DNA of 64,000 nt. Source: Streptomyces griseoluteus. GTDB lineage: Bacteria; Actinomycetota; Actinomycetes; Streptomycetales; Streptomycetaceae. The stretch covers positions 33,054 through 97,053 of the forward strand of contig NZ_SRRU01000016.1 in the NCBI RefSeq assembly GCF_004784465.1. The letters are read 5' to 3'. Below, piece by piece: positions 55,556 through 63,885 of the stretch. Numbering within the stretch: position 1 is the stretch's first letter; each line of letters begins with the position of its first letter. A model generated the notes under the pieces. The model saw nothing but the letters and a program-made list of their open reading frames with translations, was not told the origin of the DNA and ran no database searches. The position numbers and the translations under genes were made by a program.

Positions 55556-56536
55556 TCATGGGTGCGCAGGGATGCGGGTGAACGTCTTGCGGTAGGCCGT
55601 CGGCGTCGTACGCATCTGGCGGGTGAAGTGGTGCCGGTACGTCGCGGTGCTGTCGAAGCCGACCGCGGCGGCGACCTCCTCCACGGTGCCCTCGCTGGAC
55701 TCGAGCAGTGGCAGGCTGGCAGCCACCCGCTGACTGATGACCCATCGCATGGGGCTCACGCCGTTGCGGCGGGTGAAGTGCCTCAAGTACGAGCGTTCCG
55801 ACATGCGCGCAGCCCGGGCCAGGGCGGGCACGGACAGCGGTGTGTGCAGATGGCGCAGCGCCCAATTCATGCTTTGCGTGACGCCGTCGTCCTCGGAACT
55901 GATCTCTCCCACCGCCGCCTCGATGAATTGGGCCTGGCCGCCCTCGCGGTGCGGCGGAACGACGAAGCGGCGCGCCACCGCGTTGGCGACGGCCGCACCG
56001 TGATCGGCCCGGACGAGGTAGAGACACAGGTCGATACCGGCCGCGCTACCCGCGCTGGTGAGGACATCGCCGTTGTCGACGTACAGCACATCGGGGTCGA
56101 CCTCGAGCCCGGGATGCCGTTCGGCGAGCTTGGCGGCGTAGCGCCAGTGGGTGGTGGCGCGCCGGCCCTCCAGCAGGCCGGTCGCGGCCAGCGCGAAAGC
56201 CCCCGAGCAGATCGACACCAGGCGCGCCCCCTGCGCATGAGCCCGCAGCAACGCTTCCACCAGGGCGGGCGAGACCTCCGCCCCTGCCTTGGCCACCCCC
56301 GGCACGATCACCGTGTCCGCCGCGGCCAGCGCGTCGAGCCCATACTCGGCGCGCAGCGTGAACCCGCCGACCGCCCGCAGATCCCCGCCGGGTTCCTCAG
56401 CGCATACCCGCAGCTCGTACCAGGGCAGGTCTCCCAGCTCAGGCCGGGACAGGCCGAAGACCTCCACCACCACACCCAGCTCGAAAGGCGCCATTCCGTC
56501 GAAGGCCAGTACGGCCACCACATGCGTCTTCGTCAT
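55556..56536 (-). CDS. GlxA-type AraC-family regulator
   Basis: A 326-residue regulator with an N-terminal DJ-1/PfpI-like amidotransferase fold (HVVAVLAFDGMAPFELGVVVEVF ... LVSICSGAFALAATGLLEG, with the Cys at the nucleophile elbow) and a C-terminal pair of AraC helix-turn-helices (PLSVPALARAARMSERSYLR and TVEEVAAAVGFDSTATYRHHF). These sense small molecules and activate nearby genes. ATG 56536 is the natural family start. The rhodanese gene lies downstream. Confidence 0.92.
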   Translation of the reverse strand: MTKTHVVAVLAFDGMAPFELGVVVEVFGLSRPELGDLPWYELRVCAEEPGGDLRAVGGFTLRAEYGLDALAAADTVIVPGVAKAGAEVSPALVEALLRAHAQGARLVSICSGAFALAATGLLEGRRATTHWRYAAKLAERHPGLEVDPDVLYVDNGDVLTSAGSAAGIDLCLYLVRADHGAAVANAVARRFVVPPHREGGQAQFIEAAVGEISSEDDGVTQSMNWALRHLHTPLSVPALARAARMSERSYLRHFTRRNGVSPMRWVISQRVAASLPLLESSEGTVEEVAAAVGFDSTATYRHHFTRQMRTTPTAYRKTFTRIPAHP

Positions 56537-56561
56537 GGCTGGATTCTCCCCCGGCGTCAGA

Positions 56562-57263
56562 TCACGGCAGATCGCCCGGTGCGGTGTCGTCGGCGACGGT
56601 GCGTTGCCAGGCGGGGACTGCCTGGCAGCACGCAGGACCAGCTCGCGATGGACCGCCCGCACGCTCCCCTTCCACAGGGCCAACAGCCCCTTCCACAGGG
56701 CTCACAGTCGCCCTGCCGGGCGAGTGCCTGCAGGGCCACACATCGCTGTTCGCCGGCAGGACGGCCACCAGCCCCCGGTCCTGGGCGTCGGCGATCGTGG
56801 AGGCGGCGGCGCTTCCCTCCGGGACGAAAGCCAGACGGACCTGCCCGTCACCGAAGCCGCGGCGGTCCACCGGCGCGACGGCGCCGCGGGTGCCGTCGGG
56901 CAGGGTCACCCACAGTGGGAAATCGTCGTACCGGACGAAGTCCGCGCCCTTCACCAGCCAGGAATAGGGGTGTTCACCGGGTACACCCGGAAGGATGCCC
57001 TGGTGGTTGGCGTGGCTCAGGCACACCCGCGAGTTGAACAGGAAGTCGGTCCAAGCCTCGACGTCGTCGGCGTCCTTGATCGGACGGGGCTGAATCCCCC
57101 TGCATCCAGGGTGCGCCGCCGACCGGCCGACCGTGACCTGGGCGGACGACGGCGACCGTGAGCAAAGCCCCTGCGCGCACGGCACGCTGACGGTGTGTAG
57201 TCCAGTGCGGCGCCGCGAGGGAAGCCGGGCCCGCTCGGTGTCGGCAGTGCGGTTGCGGGGCAT
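56562..57263 (-). CDS. Hypothetical protein
   Basis: A frame of 233 residues from ATG 57263. Its middle reads like a real protein (DADDVEAWTDFLFNSRVCLS; HPYSWLVKGADFVRYDDFPLWVTLPDGTRG; GQVRLAFVPEGSAAAST) with a beta-rich character. The first 60 and last 60 residues are low-complexity and Arg/Pro/Gly-rich, so the ends may be shifted or decayed. No family is recognised. It is divergent from the lasso-peptide-like locus. Confidence 0.4.
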   Translation of the reverse strand: MPRNRTADTERARLPSRRRTGLHTVSVPCAQGLCSRSPSSAQVTVGRSAAHPGCRGIQPRPIKDADDVEAWTDFLFNSRVCLSHANHQGILPGVPGEHPYSWLVKGADFVRYDDFPLWVTLPDGTRGAVAPVDRRGFGDGQVRLAFVPEGSAAASTIADAQDRGLVAVLPANSDVWPCRHSPGRATVSPVEGAVGPVEGERAGGPSRAGPACCQAVPAWQRTVADDTAPGDLP

Positions 57264-57280
57264 TCCGGGCAGAGTAGCCT
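57253..57280 (+). promoter_or_regulatory. Candidate promoter of the lasso-like locus
   Basis: TTGCGG (57253-57258) and TAGCCT (57275-57280) are separated by 16 bases, resembling the Streptomyces vegetative pattern. A leader of about 30 bases would precede the precursor start. The evidence is sequence resemblance only. Confidence 0.35.
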
Positions 57281-57317
57281 GGAGTTGATGCGGCCCTGAC
57301 CGATCTGGAGGTGGGCG

Positions 57318-57434
57318 ATGTTTCTCCGATTTCTGCGGCGTCGTCAGTCGCACCGGCTGGTCCTTCTCGGCAACGGCCGTCTGATCCGCGGCTTCAGCGG
57401 CGGAATGTACGACGGTCACGGTTACCTGTCCTGA
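57318..57434 (+). CDS. Predicted lasso-peptide precursor
   Basis: A 38-residue peptide with GGAGGT six bases upstream. The first 24 residues form a basic leader (MFLRFLRRRQSHRLVLLGNG then RLIR). The last 14, GFSGGMYDGHGYLS, fit a lasso core: Gly1 can join the side chain of Asp8 into an eight-membered ring with a six-residue tail. The pattern G-F-x-G-x3-D8 recalls anantin-type class II lasso peptides. The usual Thr at leader position -2 is replaced by Ile, which is atypical. A maturation protease and a cyclase gene follow at 34 bases. Because the gene is short it is easily missed. Confidence 0.75.
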   Translation: MFLRFLRRRQSHRLVLLGNGRLIRGFSGGMYDGHGYLS

Positions 57435-57467
57435 CGCCGTTCACAGTCGACGGTTGGAGGTAGTGCG

Positions 57468-58091
57468 GTGACAGAGGACACCGATGCCCTGGCAGGCATG
57501 GCAAGGATCCTCTCACCGCACTGCCGTGTCACCGGGATGTCCGGCGGGGCGCTGATCGCGGACTGGAAACGGACGCGTTTCCTAGGGATGGCGACGGCGG
57601 ATCTTCGTAGGTTCGCCGACGGTACCCCCGAGGAACGTGCCGAGCTCGTCACCGTTCTCCTGCGCGCCGGGTGTGTCCGGGGCCGCCGGGACCCGCACAT
57701 GGACGCCGGCGTCGGCACCTGGCTGCGCGGAGTGCACGTGCTGATCCGCACCGTGGGTTTCGGGCGGGTCCTGCGGCTGCTGTCCCTGGCCGCCCCGGAG
57801 TACGTCCGCGCGGACGTGCCCTCCGCGGAGGAGGTCCTGCGGCTGAAACGGGCGGTGCAGACACACAGCCGCCACAGCTGGCTGGTCGACGGCGACTGCA
57901 AGTCCGAGGCGGTGACAGCCTTCGTCCTGCTGCGCCGGTCCGGTCTGGAGGCCGTACTCCACGTCGGTGCGCGCGAGCACCCGTTCGCCCTGCACGCCTG
58001 GACCGTCTCGGCCGGTCAGAGCATCCCCGACGCCGATCCGCAGGGGCACGCCTTCGACCCGGTGCTCTCGATCGACGGCGGGGGACGGTGA
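57468..58091 (+). CDS. Lasso-peptide maturation protease (B protein, fused form)
   Basis: A 207-residue protein, the length of the fused McjB rather than the split B1/B2 usual in actinobacteria. Residues 20-75 (GGALIADWKRTRFLGMATAD ... LLRAGCV) could be a RiPP-recognition winged helix. Residues 120-207 are the transglutaminase-like cysteine protease: C144 in LVDGDCKSEAVTAFVLLRRS and H176 in PFALHAWTV, with Asp candidates at 188/190. It would cut the leader before Gly25 of the precursor. GTG 57468 follows TTGGAGG by seven bases. It abuts the cyclase gene by one base. Confidence 0.82.
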   Translation: MTEDTDALAGMARILSPHCRVTGMSGGALIADWKRTRFLGMATADLRRFADGTPEERAELVTVLLRAGCVRGRRDPHMDAGVGTWLRGVHVLIRTVGFGRVLRLLSLAAPEYVRADVPSAEEVLRLKRAVQTHSRHSWLVDGDCKSEAVTAFVLLRRSGLEAVLHVGAREHPFALHAWTVSAGQSIPDADPQGHAFDPVLSIDGGGR

Positions 58092-58092
58092 C

Positions 58093-59871
58093 ATGGATGC
58101 CCTCCGCCTCGAGTGGGCGGGCGGCGCGCCGAAGCTCCGGGCCGCCGACGCCATGACGCGTCGTGGACTCGTGACGACGGTCTCCTCGCCAGTCGGCACC
58201 GCGGCCGTCGTCGGCTGGGTGGGCTCGGCCCGCGACCGGGTGAGAGGCGCGCACGCCCTCCTCGACACGTACGGCCGGCAGGGAGCGGCCCTGCCGTCAC
58301 CGCCCGGCGACTACGCGGCCGTACTGGTGTGCCGCGACCGCATCCTCCTGACCCGCGACGAGCAGGCACGCATCCCCCTGTTCTTCAGGGAGTCGGGGGG
58401 CCGGGTGAACGCCGTGAGCACCTCCGCCCGCGCCCTGGGCGGCACCGGTGAGCTGGACCCCCGCTACTTCTGCCGGTACCTCACCGGGAACATGGCGCAA
58501 CCGCACACGGACCTCACCCCGTTCACCGGCGTGCACCGCGTGCTCGGCGGCGAGGTGGTCGAGCTCTCCCTCACCGGACAGCTGCGAGGTCGTACGCCGC
58601 GAAGCGCCCGTCCCGCCACCGGCGCGTCCGCGCCGACAGCCCGCGGTCTCTGCCTCGACGAGGCCGCGCAGGACCTGCGCCTGGCCCTGGAGACCGCGGT
58701 GGGACGCCGTATGGGCGCGACGACGGCATGCCATGTCTCGGGCGGCACCGACTCCACGGGGGTCGCGCTGCTCGCCGCGCGCCTGCTGGCCGCGCGGAGC
58801 GACGAGCCCAGGGAGCTGGTCCTGCTCTCCGGGCGCTTCTCCCAGGGGGAGCTGGCCACGGAACAGCCGTACCTGGACGTCGCGCTGGAGGCGATCCGCC
58901 GCCACGCCCCCGCCGCCCGCCCGGTGATCGTCGACGCCGACGACGTGGCCGACTTCGACGACTTCCGGCACCACGCGGGAGACGCGGACGAACCTCATGC
59001 GCACGCGTTCCGCGCTCCGTTCTGGAGCAGACTCCACGGCGCAGCCGCGGGACTTGGCTGCGACACCCTTCTGACCGGTTGCGGGGCCGATCCGGTCGCC
59101 GACGCCAACCCGTTCCACCTGCACAGGCTCGCCCGCACGGGCCGGTTCCGGCAGATGACCCGCCAGGCACGCGCCTGGGCCGAGGGGAGCGAACGAGGCT
59201 TGCGGGACGTCGTCCACGCCTACGTGGTCCAGCCGGCTCTGCCGCTCACGGCCGAACGGATCACCGCACTGTGCCGCGGCGGAACGGTGCTGGGCGGCCT
59301 CGGCGCCTTCACCCGCCCACGATGGCTGCGGCCCGGATTCGCGCGGGCTCACGGGTTCCGTGAGGCCCGTATCGCGCAGAGCCGCTTCGTCTTCGGGCGC
59401 AGACCGGAAGAGTCGCTGTACGACGCCGCCAACTACCTCGCCGCCCCGGATCCGCTGTCCTGGCACCGGGCCGGACAGGACGGGTTTTTCCTCTCGCACC
59501 CCTTCCTCGATCCCGCGGTCGTCGCCACGATGAGCCACCTCCCGGCCATGGCCACGTTCCGGCCGGGCAGTCCGAAGGCCGTTCTCCGTGAGGCCCTGGC
59601 GGACCTGCTCCCGGCCCCGATCCGCGGCAGGGCGGTCAAGGTCCCCTTCGACAACCTCTACGCGCGCGGCCTGCGCAGACACGGCGAGGAACTCATCGCT
59701 CTGTGCCGCTGTGCCCGACATCCGCTGGTCACGGAGATGTTCGACACCGAGACGCTGTGCCGGGCCGTGCGGGAGGCGCGGCTCGGCATCGGCGACGCGC
59801 ACTCCTGGGACCGGATGAACAGCTCACTCGCGCTGGTGGCCTGGCTGGAGGGGCTCAGCGCTGGCTCTTGA
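58093..59871 (+). CDS. Lasso-peptide cyclase (asparagine-synthetase-like C protein)
   Basis: A 592-residue homologue of asparagine synthetase B. The N-terminal glutaminase-like domain lacks the Cys2 nucleophile (it begins MDALRLEW), as in McjC-type cyclases. The ATP-pyrophosphatase loop is SGGTDSTG at residues 216-223; LTGCGADPVADANPF and HPFLDPAVVATMSHLP continue the synthetase fold. It would activate Asp8 of the core with ATP and form the isopeptide bond with Gly1. The last 17 bases overlap a convergent membrane-protein gene. No ABC exporter follows, unlike many lasso clusters. Confidence 0.85.
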   Translation: MDALRLEWAGGAPKLRAADAMTRRGLVTTVSSPVGTAAVVGWVGSARDRVRGAHALLDTYGRQGAALPSPPGDYAAVLVCRDRILLTRDEQARIPLFFRESGGRVNAVSTSARALGGTGELDPRYFCRYLTGNMAQPHTDLTPFTGVHRVLGGEVVELSLTGQLRGRTPRSARPATGASAPTARGLCLDEAAQDLRLALETAVGRRMGATTACHVSGGTDSTGVALLAARLLAARSDEPRELVLLSGRFSQGELATEQPYLDVALEAIRRHAPAARPVIVDADDVADFDDFRHHAGDADEPHAHAFRAPFWSRLHGAAAGLGCDTLLTGCGADPVADANPFHLHRLARTGRFRQMTRQARAWAEGSERGLRDVVHAYVVQPALPLTAERITALCRGGTVLGGLGAFTRPRWLRPGFARAHGFREARIAQSRFVFGRRPEESLYDAANYLAAPDPLSWHRAGQDGFFLSHPFLDPAVVATMSHLPAMATFRPGSPKAVLREALADLLPAPIRGRAVKVPFDNLYARGLRRHGEELIALCRCARHPLVTEMFDTETLCRAVREARLGIGDAHSWDRMNSSLALVAWLEGLSAGS

Positions 59872-61165
59872 TGTCCCAGAGGTTCTGGACGTAAGGGCCG
59901 GTGGTCAGGTCGATAAGGCCGTACCGGCTACTCGTCTCGAGTTGTTCCGTCGAACTGGGATGGTGGGCCTCCTCGCCCAGGCGCGTAATGGACGTCGCCA
60001 CCGAGGCACCGTGTGTCCCGAATCTCCAGTAGACGGTGACGTAACGTGGATCCCTGGTGTACTCGTCGATCGCATTATCCTCGCGGACCCTGGCACGGTA
60101 GACAAGGAAATCGGAGTCCTTCTGTTGTTGTTTCTTCACCCACTCGGGGATATTTTTCTCGCCCCAGGATTTCGTCAGGTAGTGGAGTGGTGGCTCCAGC
60201 ACGAGTCGGTCCTTGCGCGCCAGGCTCGCGGTGGCATAGAACGTCACCTGGTCGTACGGCGTGTTGAGGGGCAGTTGTGCCACCACTCGTGTGGTGAAGG
60301 TGTCCCTTGACTGGATCCACAGTCCGAAGTTGACCCACGGTTTCGCCGCGACCAGTTCGCCGGCCTGGTGAATCTCCCAACGGGAGAGTGGGTTGACTTC
60401 CGAGGGTTTGGTCCACTGGTCGGCATCGGTTCGCCACTGCTCGCGCAGCCGGCCCTTAGGGCTGATCGGTACCTGCTGCGCCATCGCATGGAATTCGGAG
60501 CCGAGCACATAGAAACTCCTGTCGCCGCGGTTGTCAAGGGTGATGTCGACCGGTACGGCGAAGGCCTCGCGGTCCTTGTTGAGCACCGCTTTTCCCACGG
60601 ACAACGTGATGACAGGGCTGGTCTCGCGTTCGTTCGGGTGCCAGAGATTTTGGTAGCCGTAATTGGCGACCGCCACGACCGAGGGAATGATCACCGCTGC
60701 GGCCACACGCTTGGGAGTGGGGACCATGACCGACGTCCGCCAGACGAAGAAGGTAGCCACTGCGGAGCCCGCCGCGAGGACGCTGAACACCACCTTGTAG
60801 AAAGTGGAATCGCCGTCGTTCCACGTCGTGAGCAGGAGCATGACGTTGGCCAGCAGGGCCGTGAACGCGCAGACCAGAGCAACCAGTCCGGAATAGGCAA
60901 AGCAATGCCGGATCCAGTGGTCCAGGACGGCGGCGGCACCCACCAGCGTAGTGAGTGAGACCGCGAGAAGGACCGCGCCCGTTAACCGACCCGGGAAGTT
61001 CAGGGCATGGAAGAAGTCGGCGCGGCCGAATCGGGCCAGCACCACCGTTGTCGCGAGGAGGACCAGCTCGATCAGCCCTACGGCCACTCGCGACCGCCAG
61101 GTGTTAAGCGAGGGCCGTACTACTTTCGGGCGCAAGCCGTTGTGCGGCTTGGAAGCAGTCCGCAC
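59855..61165 (-). CDS. Hypothetical membrane protein with extracellular domain
   Basis: A 436-residue protein. Four apolar helices lie in the first 170 residues (IELVLLATTVVLARF; LTGAVLLAVSLTTLVGAAAVL; LVALVCAFTALLANVMLLL; VFSVLAAGSAVATFFVW), and a further segment around AAAVIIPSVVAVANYGYQNL leads into a soluble 250-residue C-terminal domain of beta character. No family is recognised. GTG 61165 follows AGGAGGTGATCG, an excellent ribosome site. It converges on and overlaps the lasso cyclase gene by 17 bases. Confidence 0.75.
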   Translation of the reverse strand: MRTASKPHNGLRPKVVRPSLNTWRSRVAVGLIELVLLATTVVLARFGRADFFHALNFPGRLTGAVLLAVSLTTLVGAAAVLDHWIRHCFAYSGLVALVCAFTALLANVMLLLTTWNDGDSTFYKVVFSVLAAGSAVATFFVWRTSVMVPTPKRVAAAVIIPSVVAVANYGYQNLWHPNERETSPVITLSVGKAVLNKDREAFAVPVDITLDNRGDRSFYVLGSEFHAMAQQVPISPKGRLREQWRTDADQWTKPSEVNPLSRWEIHQAGELVAAKPWVNFGLWIQSRDTFTTRVVAQLPLNTPYDQVTFYATASLARKDRLVLEPPLHYLTKSWGEKNIPEWVKKQQQKDSDFLVYRARVREDNAIDEYTRDPRYVTVYWRFGTHGASVATSITRLGEEAHHPSSTEQLETSSRYGLIDLTTGPYVQNLWDIKSQR

Positions 61166-61337
61166 CCGATCACCTCCTGAGACTGAGACCGATACCGACG
61201 ACCGTGCCGGGACACACGTGTGCGGCGCGGCCGCGGGGGTGCGCTGCCGTGCCGGGGGTTTCGTCACCATGGTCCGTGGTGATCCACCGGGGCGCCATCG
61301 GACGCCCCCGGATGTGGGACCCCCGAGCCCGCGCGGT

Positions 61338-62059
61338 TCACCAGCCAGGTTTCGCGACCTTGCCATAGGACCAGTGGGAGCCCGTGGACATCTCGAAGGG
61401 CAGGTGCGGCCCCTCGGCGTTGCCCGTGGCCCCGATCCGGCCGAGCTGCTGACCGGCGGTCACCTTATGACAGTCGTCCACCTGGCGCTGTGACAGGTGA
61501 CGGTAGGTGTAGACGTGACCGTTGTCGGCGCTCAGCCCGATCCACTGGCCGTGCGCCCCACCCTTGCCGTTGGACCAGGCGACGGTGCCGTTGCGGGCGG
61601 CGATCACGGGGGCGCTCCGCCGGCGCGGTGAAGTCCTCCCCCCGTGTGGCGGCCGACGCCGTCCGGCTTCCAGGAGTACCGGCCCCGAGAGAAGAACGCG
61701 AAGCTGACCTTGTGCCCCGGCACGGGCGACGACTCCCGTTTACCGCCGGAGACGTTCGGGCGGTCGACGGCGAAGCCGGCGCGTTTGCCGAGTGCGCTGA
61801 GGGAGACGTAGGCGGGGATACCGTCGGCGTCGGCTCTCGTGAAGTCCAGGGCGAGCTGTTCGGCGCGGTAGGGGGGCCTGGAGTGTGCGCCGAAGACTCC
61901 GGTGGGGCCGCCGGGGATTGGTGGGGTGGGTCTGCCCCATGCCCAGGGGCGGGCTCGGGCGTTGAGCTGGGATGTTTCCTGGCGGGTGGCTTGTTCGATC
62001 TCGGGCCGTCCGGCGAAGGACTGGCCGGCGCGGGCGGCCTTGCGGAAGATACGCCACCC
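61338..62059 (-). pseudogene. M23 peptidase pseudogene
   Basis: A Streptomyces secreted M23-type peptidase broken by at least two frameshifts. Pieces read GWRIFRKAARAGQSFAGRPE, then GPTGVFGAHSRPPYRAEQLA and SLSALGKRAGFAVDRPNVSG; after shifts near a run of G at 61640 comes GEDFTAPA, and then IAARNGTVAWSNGKGGAHGQ in the last frame. The metal-binding motif HLHFE is HLPFE here, so a zinc ligand is lost. It joins exactly to a transposase scrap at its 5' end. Confidence 0.7.
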
Positions 62060-62131
62060 ATGGTGACCTCCTGCCCGTCCCGCACGCGTAAGGCGCCGTA
62101 CACCCAGGTCTTCTCCGGCCCGCGACCCTAG
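62058..62131 (-). pseudogene. IS630-like transposase scrap
   Basis: The segment GPEKTWVYGALRVRDGQEVT resembles an internal part of IS630-type transposases. It runs directly into the M23 pseudogene on one side and is interrupted by the IS5-type element on the other. Too short to be certain. Confidence 0.35.
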
Positions 62132-62184
62132 GCACTGTCCGGCGGATCATGTGACTGTCGGTCAGGTGGGTCGTTGTACTCCGC

Positions 62185-63065
62185 ATGGGGCGGGGTGATC
62201 TGACGAATGCGGAGTGGGTGCGGCTGGAGCCACATCTGCCGCCTGTCGGGCTACGCGGCGGTCGTTGGCGCGATCACCGAAGGGTGATCAACGGAATCCT
62301 CTTCCGCGTGCGGACAGGCATACCGTGGCGGGACCTTCCGGAGCGGTTCGGCAGTTGGAAGACTATTTATGAACGTCATCGCCGCTGGTCGGCGGACGGT
62401 ACTTGGGGCCGGATCCTGTGTGCCGTCGAGGCCGACGCTGACCTGGCGGGTCGGCTCGACTGGAGCATGGTCAGCGTCGACTCCACGTCCTGCCGGGCCC
62501 ATCAGCACGCCGCCGGGGCCCGCAAGAAGGCACCGCGCGTTCCGAAAAAAGGGCGACGCCCCGAAACCACCGATCCGACGAGGGGCTTGGGCGGTCCCGG
62601 GGCGGCCTGACCTGCAAAATCCACCTTGCCGGTGAGGGAGGCTGCCGCCCGCTTGCCTTCCTGGTCACACCGGGCCAGTGGGGTGACGCGCCGCAGATGA
62701 TCGAAGTTCTCAAACGGATTCGAGTCCGCCGCCCGCAGGGCGGTCACCCGCGAACCCGACCGGACCACGTCGGTGGCGACAAGGCATACAGCTCGCGGCG
62801 AAACCGCCGCTACCTGCGCAGACGTCAGATCAAGCACACGATTCCCGAGCCGAAGGACCAGCGGGCCAACCGCAAACGCCGCGGCAGCAACGGCGGCCGG
62901 CCCACCAGCTTCAACTCAGAGATCTACAAGCGCCGCAACGAAGTCGAACGGACAATCAACCGGCTCAAGAACCACCGGGCCGTCGCCACTCGCTACGACA
63001 AACGCGCCTACGTCTTCCACGGCACCGTCACCACCGCCGCGATCCGGCTATGGCTCCGGGGCTGA
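62185..63065 (+). CDS. IS5-family transposase made by -1 frameshift
   Basis: The first frame (62185-62610) begins RGDLTNAEWVRLEPHLPPVG and includes GIPWRDLPERFGSWKTIYER and WSMVSVDSTSCRAHQ, with the first catalytic Asp in SVDST. It stops at 62610. The rest continues in the -1 frame: LGRSRGGLTCKIHLAGEGG, then HVGGDKAYSSRRNRRYL with the second Asp, and YKRRNEVERTINRLKNHRAV with the catalytic Glu. The run CCGAAAAAAGGG near 62543 is a likely slippery site for programmed -1 frameshifting. All catalytic residues are present. Confidence 0.85.
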
Positions 63066-63079
63066 GCAGACCTGCTGTC

Positions 63080-63373
63080 TCAGTCCCCGAGGAACCACAG
63101 GTAGAGGTGCTGTCCGTCGAGAACTGTCTGGCCCAAGTCCAGAAGCTCACGCGCGAGCGCATCGGTGACTACGCCTGGTGGCAGGCGCGGTACTTCCGCC
63201 AGCAGAGTGACCACCTGGCGGCTATTGAAAACAGTGTCCGCATACGGCAGCAGATGCCCCAGTATCGGAAACTCCGCTGGGTCGAGAGTGGCCAGCTCTG
63301 GCCCCCACGCCAGACCATGCTTGGCGCGGGCCTCGACCGTGCCGCTCTCGCCACGGACCTGCACGTTAATCAT
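63080..63373 (-). CDS. Passenger protein of the IS element
   Basis: A 97-residue protein starting MINVQVRGESGTVEARAKHG and ending LDGQHLYLWFLGD, of alpha/beta character, with a Pro-Gly-rich centre. It lies entirely inside the inverted repeats, convergent with the transposase (14 bases apart). No function is known. Its intact frame suggests it is kept by selection or arrived recently. Confidence 0.65.
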   Translation of the reverse strand: MINVQVRGESGTVEARAKHGLAWGPELATLDPAEFPILGHLLPYADTVFNSRQVVTLLAEVPRLPPGVVTDALARELLDLGQTVLDGQHLYLWFLGD

Positions 63374-63412
63374 GGTCAGATCCTATGGACCTCATGATCC
63401 GCCGGACAGTGC

Positions 63413-63775
63413 CTAGTCGACCTCGGACTTGATGCGGTGGCCGTCCGGCGACCAGCCCGGCGCCGAGGCGAGGTGCAGGATCGTGGAGTCCGCATACGAG
63501 TTGGCCACCAGCTGGACACCGATTGGGATGCCGTCGCTGCTCGTGCCGAACCGCACCGGCAGGGCCGGATGTCCCGTCAGGTTGAAGGGGACGGTCGTCG
63601 ACGACGCGTGGAAGGCGCCCAAAGTTCGGCCGTCGAGCGTGAATTGGTCGGGCTGGTGCCCGTGGGCGGAGATTGTGGGGACGGGGAGCAGGAGTGCGTC
63701 GTACTGGTGGAAGTGTTCCGCGAAACCGACCCGGAGCCGCTCGACTGCCGGTTCGACCTTGATGTGGTCCTCCAT
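63413..63775 (-). pseudogene. Amidase C-terminal fragment
   Basis: The end of an amidase-signature hydrolase: FHQYDALLLPVPTISAHGHQ, STTVPFNLTGHPALPVRFGT and GIPIGVQLVANSYADSTILHLAS are typical of its C-terminal third. The Ser-Ser-Lys catalytic core is missing, and the last 16 residues diverge after LHLAS. Its stop codon falls in the CTAG duplication of the IS element. It is a truncated relic. Confidence 0.65.
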
Positions 63776-63885
63776 GGACGTGACAGGCGTGCCGGCCAGA
63801 AGGTGGAGTAGCTGAACATCTGGTCTTCATGACCCGCGGTGACCTGGCTGAAGTCGACCCGGACCCGCTGTTTTTAGACGTCGTT

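Larger units (their letters stand above)
62132..63412. mobile_element. Complete IS5-type insertion sequence with passenger gene
   Basis: Perfect 20-base terminal inverted repeats GCACTGTCCGGCGGATCATG lie at 62132-62151 and, inverted, at 63393-63412. The flanks are CTAG on both sides (62128-62131, 63413-63416), a 4-base target duplication matching the YTAR preference of the IS5 group. The 1281-base element holds a transposase in two frames and, on the other strand, a 97-residue passenger gene. Exact ends and duplication suggest a recent insertion. Confidence 0.85.
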
